64,000 nt of DNA, from positions 1 to 64,000 of the forward strand of contig JACPAL010000007.1 in assembly GCA_016180855.1 (NCBI GenBank), read 5' to 3'. The DNA is from Deltaproteobacteria bacterium (GTDB lineage: Bacteria; UBA10199; JACPAL01). Below, piece by piece: positions 53,463 through 61,663 of this stretch; the first letter of the stretch is position 1; each line of letters opens with the position of its first letter. The notes below the pieces were generated by a model. That model did no database searches, was not told where the DNA came from, and saw nothing but the letters and a program-made list of their open reading frames with translations. The position numbers and the translations under genes were made by a program.

Positions 53463-55331
53463 ATGACCGATTCGATTATCTCGATAGGTGAAGAGGCGGT
53501 CAGTTATTCCGGCTATCTCACGACCGGTCTTGTGGGGCTCACCCGAATTGGCGAGTTTGTCGAAGATGGGGCGCTCAAATATCAGAAAGTAAACCTTGCC
53601 GCATCGGCCCAAAAATTTCAAAGACTGTTAACGACGGCGACCGGTCGTCCTCTCAAGACGATTCTCTTTGTCTCCTCGCTGAGCACCCTCTGGCAGACCG
53701 GTGAAGGGATCATCGATTGGGCTGGCGGAGACGAAGGCGCCAACAAAGACCAAAACGGGATCATCCTCTCAAGCGGTCTTCTCACGCTCCTGAATCTCTC
53801 AACACTCGCCGGACCCAATGGTTCCACACTGGTCCGTGCAGCCAGTCTTTCCGGAGCGCTTCTTATTGACGGTATCGGACTCAAAAATGCGATCAGCAAC
53901 GATGCGAGCGCAAAGGAGATCGCCTACCAGGCAGCCACCCTCGTCCTATTCAACGGAGGACGGACGGAACGGGCCGAATTTCTCGCACTCCGAAAAAGGA
54001 TTTTTGATCAACCCGACAAGGTCATCCATCGAAGTGCGATGACCCGGATCATCGACAAAATGTTCCACCCGATTCCTCTCTCCCAGATTTATCGTGATGT
54101 CCCGGACAGCTCCCAAAACATGGGGGTTTATATCCATATCCCGTTTTGTCCCACCATCTGCTCCTTCTGCGGCTTCAAGGTCGATATCGACAAGGGTGAC
54201 GTTCGGGAGCGTTACAGTCGGGCGGTGGCGAACGAGATCGAACAGTTTGCCAAACGGTATCCGAACAGAAAAGTCGAGTGGATCTATTTTGGAGGAGGCA
54301 CACCGGGGACCCTGACGGAAGCCCAATTGGGAAGAATCGTCACAAGTCTTAAGAGGCTGAATGTCTCGAACGGACTGCCGTTCACGATGGAGGTACGGGT
54401 CGACAGCATCACCGAAGAGAAGATGAGGGCCTACATGGCGATGGGGATCAACCGCTTTAGCGTAGGGGTGCAGACCTTTGATCCTAAAGAGAGACAAGAT
54501 TTCAAACTCGTCTTTTCTCCTGATGAAGTTCTTGAACGTCTCCAGATCTTAAGCCGTTTGGGCGTGGAGTATAATATTGATCTCATCTTCGGGGCACCCG
54601 GACAAACGCTTGAGGCGTGGCAGAGGACCGTTCAGAGGGCCCTGCAGATCCGTCCCAATCAGATCACAACCTACGCCTATATGCCGATCAGCTACACCAC
54701 GACCCATCGTCGGATGACGGGGGAGGAGAGTCGATGGTCACTCTGGCAAAGACAGAAAGGGATGATCGATCTTGTTCGTGAGGAGATGCAGACAGCTGGT
54801 TACCGTCAGTCAGATACCTTTGTCTTCTCGAGGGAAGAGGCGAAGGAGTACAGCCCCTATGCCGATACCAGCATGATCGCCTCTACAGTCGATTTCGTCG
54901 GCTTCGGACCAAGCGCCTACTCTTTTTTTGGGCCCTACGCGTATGTCAATCCGTACGACACAGTCCCCTACATGAGGGCTATCGAGAGGGGTGATGATCT
55001 GACCGTGGTTGGCATCCGTAACAATCCCTTTTTTGATGCCCTTCGCAAGGTCGCCTCTTTGGCGTCGAACATTCAGAAGGAATCGCGTCGACCTGTTGAT
55101 GAGGGGGGGTCGATTCACGACGCTGTCGATTCCTGGTCTACCTACGGCATCTACCGGTTCTGGACCTTTATCTATTCGATGGCGCGCTGTTGGAATATGG
55201 AGACCTTATTGGTTGGCTATAGCCCCGTTGCAAAAAAGGTGCAGCCAAAGAGTCCCCATATGGCGCTTTGGCTCGACTCTCCATCCGATTTGGTCCCTCT
55301 TCGAAGGTCAGGAGCCTCTGCAAATAACTAG
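53463..55331 (+). CDS. HemW/HemN-like radical SAM protein with N-terminal hydrophobic domain
   Basis: 622 residues from ATG 53463. Residues ~1-215 form an extra domain with several hydrophobic stretches (LKTILFVSSLSTLW, IILSSGLLTLLNLSTLAG, LVRAASLSGALLIDGIG). Then the radical SAM core: YIHIPFCPTICSFC (C229, C233, C236), YFGGGTPGTL, FSVGVQTFD and YNIDLIFGAPGQTLEAW, all closely HemW/coproporphyrinogen-oxidase-like. The C-terminal region (after ~480) keeps GFGPSAYSFFG then diverges. Housekeeping HemW is about 380 residues without such an N-terminal domain, so this is a specialised enzyme, perhaps acting on a membrane-associated substrate (inference). Confidence 0.85.
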   Translation: MTDSIISIGEEAVSYSGYLTTGLVGLTRIGEFVEDGALKYQKVNLAASAQKFQRLLTTATGRPLKTILFVSSLSTLWQTGEGIIDWAGGDEGANKDQNGIILSSGLLTLLNLSTLAGPNGSTLVRAASLSGALLIDGIGLKNAISNDASAKEIAYQAATLVLFNGGRTERAEFLALRKRIFDQPDKVIHRSAMTRIIDKMFHPIPLSQIYRDVPDSSQNMGVYIHIPFCPTICSFCGFKVDIDKGDVRERYSRAVANEIEQFAKRYPNRKVEWIYFGGGTPGTLTEAQLGRIVTSLKRLNVSNGLPFTMEVRVDSITEEKMRAYMAMGINRFSVGVQTFDPKERQDFKLVFSPDEVLERLQILSRLGVEYNIDLIFGAPGQTLEAWQRTVQRALQIRPNQITTYAYMPISYTTTHRRMTGEESRWSLWQRQKGMIDLVREEMQTAGYRQSDTFVFSREEAKEYSPYADTSMIASTVDFVGFGPSAYSFFGPYAYVNPYDTVPYMRAIERGDDLTVVGIRNNPFFDALRKVASLASNIQKESRRPVDEGGSIHDAVDSWSTYGIYRFWTFIYSMARCWNMETLLVGYSPVAKKVQPKSPHMALWLDSPSDLVPLRRSGASANN

Positions 55332-55686
55332 AAACAAATGTGCCCCATCGATCGACAATACCTCCAGTTATGAGCGGAGCGTTGACAAAAGCGTTATGTA
55401 ACGACCCTGCAAGGGTAAACTGTTATATCCAGGCAGCGGGATAACGCCTAGGGATCCGAATGTTGATGGGGGAGATGGTTGTGCCATCCTGGAGCCTCTT
55501 TGCAGGGAGCGGTGGGCACAACTGTCCAGCGGCAATAGCCGGCCCTGTCCTAACGCAAGATTGAGTGGGGGTGATCAACAAAGAGTCTTGTGGGGCCTCT
55601 TGCTCTTCATCGCATCTCTCGGAGCCGCCATCGGCATTAACTACCTCACCCATCGTCCTCCTCCCCGAGTTCCACCAGGCCCCTAG
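55332..55686 (+). other. Gap after the radical SAM gene; possible small membrane ORF
   Basis: No confident gene. The plus frame ending at TAG 55684-55686 stays open from about 55395 without ATG/GTG; a TTG at 55561 would give 41 residues with one good membrane helix (VLWGLLLFIASLGAAIGINYL) and a Pro-rich end. The upstream in-frame stretch has Cys residues. No Shine-Dalgarno for the TTG. A minus-strand frame over the same DNA is probably a shadow. Confidence 0.3.
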
Positions 55687-56453
55687 TTCGTAATCTTGAC
55701 CCAAATATATCCACGGTTTCGGTCCCAGTCTCGATCGATCGTTGCCATCCCCTTGAGGAGGGTTCCCTCAGAGACCCAATAAGGCTCATACCATTCTCGA
55801 TCCGGATCCATCACAAGCACCTGCCTTCTTTTGGCATCGTAGGCCCCGATCGGCGCGATATGACCGACATCCGCATCATCGGTGTAGATCCCCTGGATAA
55901 AGTTGATGATGAGGAAATCGTCCCCTGATTTTTCATTTTGAACAAGCACCTCGTGGAGACGCTTTTCCGTCTCAGGCAAGGTGTCATCCGTATGAAAGAG
56001 CTCTACCGATCCCTTGAGACCATAGCTCTGTAAACTCTTTTTCAAGAGATCACCCACTTCATCCATGGACAAGGTACGAACCGTCTTCTTGGATAAAATT
56101 GCCTCATCCCATCGGGGGCTCTTAACCTTCTCCAGAAGAGTTGTTTGAGTAATGAGCGGTTCGTCAGACGACAATCGCCATCCTCTTCTCGCCGCATTCA
56201 AAACCATTGCAACGCTCGCCACAGAGCAGGCCTTTTCATTAAACTGGGCGGCATAATAGGGGGCCAAGGCCCAGTAATCGGGGGCCGGTCTCTTTCTAAG
56301 ATACTCATTCCGCTTCGAGAGGGGGACTGCCTCTGGGCCATATTTTGGCTTAGCCTCCTCTGCCAGCAGGAGAGACGGAATGACCAACAGGAACGAGACA
56401 AGGGGTCTGATTTTCCATTTCATTATGGCGTCCATAGCTTTTTTAGACGACAC
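55683..56453 (-). CDS. Exported phytochelatin synthase-like cysteine protease
   Basis: 256 residues from 56453; ATG 56423 (MKWKIRPLV) is a likely alternative giving the signal peptide (LVSFLLVIPSLLLA) at its very start. Catalytic triad of the phytochelatin synthase/papain-like fold: C76 in ACSVASVAMVLNA, H198 in VGHIAPIGAYD, D216 in VLVMDPDR. The spacing fits the cyanobacterial enzyme group (about 120 and 18 residues). Half-size bacterial members cut glutathione or make short peptides that bind cadmium or arsenic. The signal peptide puts it in the periplasm, unusual for a cytosolic thiol substrate. It is divergent from the PEGA gene. Confidence 0.85.
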   Translation of the reverse strand: MSSKKAMDAIMKWKIRPLVSFLLVIPSLLLAEEAKPKYGPEAVPLSKRNEYLRKRPAPDYWALAPYYAAQFNEKACSVASVAMVLNAARRGWRLSSDEPLITQTTLLEKVKSPRWDEAILSKKTVRTLSMDEVGDLLKKSLQSYGLKGSVELFHTDDTLPETEKRLHEVLVQNEKSGDDFLIINFIQGIYTDDADVGHIAPIGAYDAKRRQVLVMDPDREWYEPYWVSEGTLLKGMATIDRDWDRNRGYIWVKITN

Positions 56454-56668
56454 CGTCTACAAATCGGTCGATCAAACCCTGCTTTGTCTCCTCACAATAC
56501 GGAGCCTTATAAAAAGACTATTAAAAACGGTCTCTTGCGTGTATCGTCCGGTTCGCCATTGATGGCACACGATTTGTAATGACTTGGGTAAAAAAACAAC
56601 CGTTCGTCCGAAACAAATCGTTTTAAGAAGTCGATAATGAAGGGCGACCGTTTTTGGATAAGGCGAAG

Positions 56669-57559
56669 ATGGCATCCACTTTCAAAAGGCTTTTAGCTGG
56701 CAGTCTGATCGCCTCGCTGCTCATGGCCGGCCAGCCGCTATCTGCAGAACCATCATCCCCCCTCACAGAAAACAGCCTTAAAGGAGCGATCGACGAGGCC
56801 CAATCCCTCTACGAAAATTTCGAATTTGAACAGGCACGCAATCTTCTGCGTGAAGCGCTTTCCTCTCTATCAGGGCAGGAGTTGAACCACACAGACCTTC
56901 TCTCCCTCGTTCCGGCCTACACCCTGCTTGGTCTGCTTCAACATATCAATGGAGAGAACGCCGATTCGCTGCAGGCGTTTGAAGAGGTTGCGAGACTCTC
57001 CCCCTCAACCATCTTGAGTGAAAATGATTATTCCCCCACGGTCCGTCAGATTTTTCAAAAGGCGCAGGAGAAGGTTTTTTCCCATCGCGATGAATTTGGA
57101 TCGGTGCAGATCAGCTCACGTCCCAAGGGGGCCCAGGTCTTTCTCAATGGCCAACTGAAGGGAAAGAGTCCGTTGGGGCTTGAATCTCTTCCCCTGGGGC
57201 CTCACCGGGTGAGCCTTGTTAAAGAGGGGTTCAAGGCGGAGGTCCATCGTGTCGAGGTCTCACCGCACTCCTCACTAAAGGTCTCATTCCGGCTTGAGAA
57301 AGAGGCCCCCATCGATACACACCTCTCCTCAGACACAAATTTTATCCAGGATTCTCCCAAAATGGACGTTGTGGAGGGCCGATCGATCCGAAAACCGTTC
57401 TGGAGGAGACCCCTCTTCTGGATCATTGCAGGGATTGCCGTCGGGACAGGAACGGGGGTCGGCCTTGCCTTAAGTCAGGGAGGTGACGACTCAGCAGGGG
57501 GCGGCGGAAGCTCGTCCGTTCAGGTTCAAACACCGGTCTTGGGAGGCAGCCTACGATGA
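56669..57559 (+). CDS. PEGA-domain lipoprotein/secreted protein with C-terminal membrane helix
   Basis: 296 residues from ATG 56669; a TTG at 56654 is possible. Signal peptide (LLAGSLIASLLMAGQPLSA), helical TPR-like repeats (IDEAQSLYENFEFEQARNLLREAL, AYTLLGLLQHINGENADSLQAFEEVA), then a PEGA domain (FGSVQISSRPKGAQVFLNGQLKGKSPLGLESLPLG), a linker and a membrane helix (LFWIIAGIAVGTGTGVGLAL) near the end. A surface or cell-wall-linked scaffolding protein is likely. It overlaps the LamG gene by four bases (ATGA), implying co-function. Confidence 0.82.
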   Translation: MASTFKRLLAGSLIASLLMAGQPLSAEPSSPLTENSLKGAIDEAQSLYENFEFEQARNLLREALSSLSGQELNHTDLLSLVPAYTLLGLLQHINGENADSLQAFEEVARLSPSTILSENDYSPTVRQIFQKAQEKVFSHRDEFGSVQISSRPKGAQVFLNGQLKGKSPLGLESLPLGPHRVSLVKEGFKAEVHRVEVSPHSSLKVSFRLEKEAPIDTHLSSDTNFIQDSPKMDVVEGRSIRKPFWRRPLFWIIAGIAVGTGTGVGLALSQGGDDSAGGGGSSSVQVQTPVLGGSLR

Positions 57560-60500
57560 AGGTTCGATTACTTCTCCTCCCGGTGCTCTTTCTCTGCCTC
57601 TCTCTCCAGATCGGCTGTCTTGGATCTCGAGGGGATAATAAAAAACCGGGATTTGAAACTATTCCTCCTCAGAAATTGCAGGCGCTGGGGCTGCCGTTAT
57701 CGGCCTTTGTTGTTGTTTCGTTGGATCCTGCCACAAGACATCCCCTCCTTCTGGATTCCTCAACCAACAGCTTCAAGGGAGAGGTCAAGGTTCCCCTCGG
57801 GAGTCAATTTGATCTGACAGTCATCTATACAGTGGATGATCCGATATCGGGGAAGGTGATCGAGATCGCTCACTATGTTCGGAAAGAGGTGCTTGCTGAG
57901 ACGGAGACGACACAGGTTATTTACCTCGGAGACGAGAACAACTGGCAGACCCTCTTTGACCTCTCTCCCGGAATACCTAACGACCTGAATCTGGATGGGG
58001 ACGCCTACAACAATTTTATCGAGGTGGCGTATGGCAGCCATCCCGAAAATTCGGAAAGCCTCCCGGAAGGGGCCAAGACCTCAGCAACCCATAAAGATCC
58101 AATTTTTGGTTCTCAGGACGTCGCGCTTCCTCCTCCCGGCGCTGACATCACCGCCGCACTCAAGGGAGAAGAGGAGGTCCTGCTCGAGACAACGACTCCA
58201 TTTGACTTAAAGGAGTTTAAATTATTGTCCCCCGGCTATGGCATTGAAATCCTCTCATCCGCCGAAGAGATCCTTGAGGCCAAAAAGATGAAGGTCAGGA
58301 TCAACACCAAACGGTTTGTGACGGGAAACAAGGTAGGAGAGATGGTTTTGGTCATCCGGGTTGTTGATGAATATGATCTTTCACGGGAGACCGCTCTCCG
58401 GGACTCTATCAGCTTTTCCTGGGAACTCGACGACCCCTCAGGGATCGATAGCTCCAACACCTCGGTCCTCTTGAGGAGCCTGGATAGAAACTTTACCGTT
58501 GGAATAGTGGTCACAGATGAAAAACCGGAGGCCTCACGTCTCCTCTCACAAATCGGTCTCGAAACAATCGGGTATCCCGATGGAACCTACCAGATGGAGT
58601 TTTTAACCAGAGATAGTGCCGGCAATCCCCTTTTTGAGACAATTCCTGTAAGGATTCAAAACAGCAGGGCCGTCAGCCAGTTTGGTGCGAAGATCTCTGC
58701 TGTTCCGGGCTCTATACCGGAAGATGCCGGTCTGACACTCAGTGCCCGAGAATCGGTCGGCCCATTCCCCAATCAGCTAAAACTTTACGAATGGAACTGT
58801 ACCGACCTGGCCAATTTCAATCCATCGGGGATGGGAGAGGGCTTTAGGCTGGATCGTCTTCCCAATGTGACACGGGCCGAACGGTCAAGGACGGTCCGCT
58901 GCCGACTGCTCTTCCAGAACGGGAGTTTCCGGGAAGAGGCAACGACCTCATTCGATGTCAGCTTTGTGAATGCAACACCGATCATTGAGACCCTTCAACT
59001 CACCCCGACCAACGGAACCGACATCTTATCCGACAACTTCACCATTTCATGGAACACAATCGATCCGGACAGAGACACGCTTCTCTACGACCTTACGATT
59101 ACAAGACAAGATCCGAATGGCCCCCCCGTCACTGTGACGACCTGTTCTAACCTGACCCTCTCCTCTTTGAACGAAATGAGTGATCTTTCAAATCTCTGCA
59201 CGGAACCGGCGAAGGGGTTCGGGGAGCTGTTAAGCCCGTTCCGGTTAGGGGCCAAGTCAGGATACGCCTTCCTTCTCACGGCCAAAGATGTGGATGGGGC
59301 AACCGGTCAGGCAACAACCTCCGGAACTGTGTTGGATAACAATCTGCTTGGGCGTTGGAGCTCCAGCGGTCTGGATGGGATCAATCTCCCGTTTGAGGCA
59401 CCGGAGGAGGAGAGTTTTGATTTTGGCACGGGTGATTTTACACTCTCGGCCTGGATCTCTCCGGGAGGGGGAGGAACCGAATCGATCTTGAGCAAGAATG
59501 TCGATGGGAACGGCTTTAACCTGTTCCGGTATCTCTCTAACTATATCAACTTCTCGGTTCAGGAATGCAGCACCTTTCTGTCCGTTCGTCATCCGACCGA
59601 CCACTGGATGCAGGTCGTTGTTGCAAAAAGAGGGTCGGTCTTCTCACTCTATCTGAACGGCGAACTGGAGGATCAGAAGGAATGTCAGGGCGTGAACATC
59701 AGTAACAACTCCCCGCTGGTTGTCGGATGTAACCGATCCCCAGGAAGTTGCACGGAGCCTTTTAGCAGATCGATCGACGAGGTGTCGGTCTACAACCGGG
59801 TCATCCGTATTGATGAGGTGAGGAGGGACTGCCGGCGAAACCACCCGAGCCCAACCTCCTGCCCCGATCCGAAAGAGCCGATCATCCTTGCCCCAACACC
59901 GAATCAGATCCTCCCACCGACCCGAATTTTCTGGAACTGGAGGGGTGAGAAGGATCCGGACGGGGGGTTGGTCTATCCTGATCAGGGGTATAAGGTTGAT
60001 TTTGATATTGACAACAATTTGGCTAACGGCGCTTTCGAGTCGACATTCGTTCCAAGCTATAACAATATCAGCGATCGAACGAGCGAGTCTTCAGAACATC
60101 ATGTGGAGTCGGAGGAGATTAATCCGAATCGGGCCTACAAGTTACGGATACGGCCTGTCCAGAATGATTCTATCCTCTCTGGATTTGATGCCACGCGAGT
60201 CTTCTTGACCGATAACTCCGTCGTCGCCTGGTGGAATTTCTATGAGGGGACCGGTTCGATTGCGGGGGATGTCGTTGGTGGTTATGATGGCCAGTTGATC
60301 AATTTTGGAGGGATTGGCTGGAGCGACGGCCTGATCGATCTTGGTGCGTTTACCGATCGGTCGCTCAATTTTGATGGCAATGATGATTTTGTCGATATCT
60401 CCCATGACCCCCTCCTGGTCCCTGCCAACCTGACACTGGAGGCATGGGTCAACCCGACACGGCTCGATGGCTGCAACGGGGAGAGCTGTGGTATCCTGAA

Positions 60501-60924
60501 CAAGAGTTCGGGTGGCAACGGCTACCGGTTGGCAATCGATCCATCGGGCACAATTTCGTTCGGTTTCGGAGATGGGGTGACGGGCGAGAGCAACACGGCC
60601 TCTGCAACATTAGGGAATGGGACTGATACCTGGACGCACCTCGCCGCAACCCACAACGGCTCCATAGGGGCCCTCTTTCAGAACGGCCGATTTGAATCAT
60701 CCGCCACGGCCCCACTGAGGGACTCCATGGGGAACCCAAATCTGCAAATTGGCCGGGACTACCCCACGGGGTATTTCAATGGGATCATCGATGAGGTGCG
60801 GATCTACAACCGGGCGATGGACGGCCTCGACCTCTGCAATAGCTACCTCTCCTTCTGCTACTCGGCCCAAGAAGAGGATCCCCGACTGAATCCCTCACCC
60901 CCATTGAAGATAAAGATGGGGTGA
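57556..60924 (+). CDS. Large LamG-domain surface lipoprotein
   Basis: 1122 residues. Lipobox LQIGC (~Cys21), a dockerin-like Asp stretch (DLNLDGDAYNNFIEVAYGS, ~138), Ig-like parts, and two LamG/concanavalin-type domains: ~595-755 (GDFTLSAWISPGG ... LYLNGELEDQKECQG) and ~890-1095 (LNFDGNDDFVDISHD ... GIIDEVRIYNRAM). Presumed cell-surface binding or adhesion protein. The last 98 bases of its LamG domain are duplicated at 61548-61645. It forms an operon with the upstream PEGA gene. Confidence 0.9.
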   Translation: MKVRLLLLPVLFLCLSLQIGCLGSRGDNKKPGFETIPPQKLQALGLPLSAFVVVSLDPATRHPLLLDSSTNSFKGEVKVPLGSQFDLTVIYTVDDPISGKVIEIAHYVRKEVLAETETTQVIYLGDENNWQTLFDLSPGIPNDLNLDGDAYNNFIEVAYGSHPENSESLPEGAKTSATHKDPIFGSQDVALPPPGADITAALKGEEEVLLETTTPFDLKEFKLLSPGYGIEILSSAEEILEAKKMKVRINTKRFVTGNKVGEMVLVIRVVDEYDLSRETALRDSISFSWELDDPSGIDSSNTSVLLRSLDRNFTVGIVVTDEKPEASRLLSQIGLETIGYPDGTYQMEFLTRDSAGNPLFETIPVRIQNSRAVSQFGAKISAVPGSIPEDAGLTLSARESVGPFPNQLKLYEWNCTDLANFNPSGMGEGFRLDRLPNVTRAERSRTVRCRLLFQNGSFREEATTSFDVSFVNATPIIETLQLTPTNGTDILSDNFTISWNTIDPDRDTLLYDLTITRQDPNGPPVTVTTCSNLTLSSLNEMSDLSNLCTEPAKGFGELLSPFRLGAKSGYAFLLTAKDVDGATGQATTSGTVLDNNLLGRWSSSGLDGINLPFEAPEEESFDFGTGDFTLSAWISPGGGGTESILSKNVDGNGFNLFRYLSNYINFSVQECSTFLSVRHPTDHWMQVVVAKRGSVFSLYLNGELEDQKECQGVNISNNSPLVVGCNRSPGSCTEPFSRSIDEVSVYNRVIRIDEVRRDCRRNHPSPTSCPDPKEPIILAPTPNQILPPTRIFWNWRGEKDPDGGLVYPDQGYKVDFDIDNNLANGAFESTFVPSYNNISDRTSESSEHHVESEEINPNRAYKLRIRPVQNDSILSGFDATRVFLTDNSVVAWWNFYEGTGSIAGDVVGGYDGQLINFGGIGWSDGLIDLGAFTDRSLNFDGNDDFVDISHDPLLVPANLTLEAWVNPTRLDGCNGESCGILNKSSGGNGYRLAIDPSGTISFGFGDGVTGESNTASATLGNGTDTWTHLAATHNGSIGALFQNGRFESSATAPLRDSMGNPNLQIGRDYPTGYFNGIIDEVRIYNRAMDGLDLCNSYLSFCYSAQEEDPRLNPSPPLKIKMG
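60781..60878 (+). repeat. LamG-tail direct repeat, copy 1
   Basis: 98 bases, identical to 61548-61645, encoding the final GIIDEVRIYNRAM... segment of the LamG lipoprotein. Copy 2 lies 767 bp downstream in the same orientation. Confidence 0.95.
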
Positions 60925-60931
60925 GGGGGGG

Positions 60932-61414
60932 TCAATCCGAAACATAACTATCAACGGGACGGTTTTCTGCTGCTACGATCTGCTCTTCAATATTTCTTAG
61001 GCCCCGCTCAACATCTTCAAGAATAGAATCAGATTCAGTCAAGGAGGCGTCCTTCCAACTGTAACTTTTCCCCCTAACACCTACTGTTATACCCAACTTG
61101 GTATAATTATAATATTTCGTGGGATCAATATCATAATTTGCCGTCCCAGAAGAATAGATCACCCGGATCGAATCAACCTTTGCATAGAGGAGATCGCTGC
61201 TAACTATTTTTCGAACGTCTCCCCCAACGGTGCCCTGAGAACAGTTGCCAAAACCGACCATCGTGATTTTTGAGCCTGAGGATGGATAATCACAGCCGTT
61301 TTCATTGGATCTCATAATTTCTGGACATGGGAACCCAGACCATTTCTGCTTCGGTAAGCAAGCGGCCAAAAGAGCTGTGGTGGCTACCCCTGCGAGGGAA
61401 ATCAAACATTTCAT
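60932..61414 (-). CDS. Lipoprotein of unknown function
   Basis: 160 residues. Lipobox ALLAAC (~Cys19) followed by LPKQKWSGFPCPEIM; Cys at NGCDYP and GNCSQGT may form a disulfide. Body is beta-rich (YAKVDSIRVIYSSG, YNYTKLGITVGVRGKSYSW), and the end is helical and acidic. AAAAAAAGGAGG precedes the ATG. It sits, in the opposite direction, between the two LamG-tail repeats, so it may have been trapped by a rearrangement. No family recognised. Confidence 0.65.
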   Translation of the reverse strand: MKCLISLAGVATTALLAACLPKQKWSGFPCPEIMRSNENGCDYPSSGSKITMVGFGNCSQGTVGGDVRKIVSSDLLYAKVDSIRVIYSSGTANYDIDPTKYYNYTKLGITVGVRGKSYSWKDASLTESDSILEDVERGLRNIEEQIVAAENRPVDSYVSD

Positions 61415-61547
61415 CGGAACCTCCTTTTTTTCTGTTCTATTTTTTTTCGCTCTCTTTTTTTTCTTTTTTCTGCAGACAAGTCTTGTTGTTGCGAAAAACT
61501 GCCATTTCGAAGAGAAAAACTGGTCTCTTCAGAGAACAGACCATTAT

Positions 61548-61645
61548 GGGATCATCGATGAGGTGCGGATCTACAACCGGGCGATGGACGGCCTCGACCT
61601 CTGCAATAGCTACCTCTCCTTCTGCTACTCGGCCCAAGAAGAGGA
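61548..61645 (+). repeat. LamG-tail direct repeat, copy 2 (gene remnant)
   Basis: Identical to 60781-60878. After it, AGATGGGGTGAGGGGGG-TCAATCC resembles the DNA following copy 1, but a ~35-bp stretch is missing. No LamG gene is attached to this copy, so it is the tail of a lost gene or a duplication. The 61415-61547 region before it is a pyrimidine-rich promoter area of the lipoprotein gene. Confidence 0.9.
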
Positions 61646-61663
61646 AGATGGGGTGAGGGGGGA

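Noticed and set aside
55423-55704. Minus-strand 93-residue ORF overlapping the phytochelatin synthase end
   Set aside because: It has no Shine-Dalgarno or recognisable features, and the opposite strand carries a more convincing membrane helix, so it is probably a shadow frame.
61430-61480. Long pyrimidine-rich tract upstream of the lipoprotein gene
   Set aside because: It is low-complexity sequence containing the GGAGG site of the gene on the other strand; no further structure is evident.
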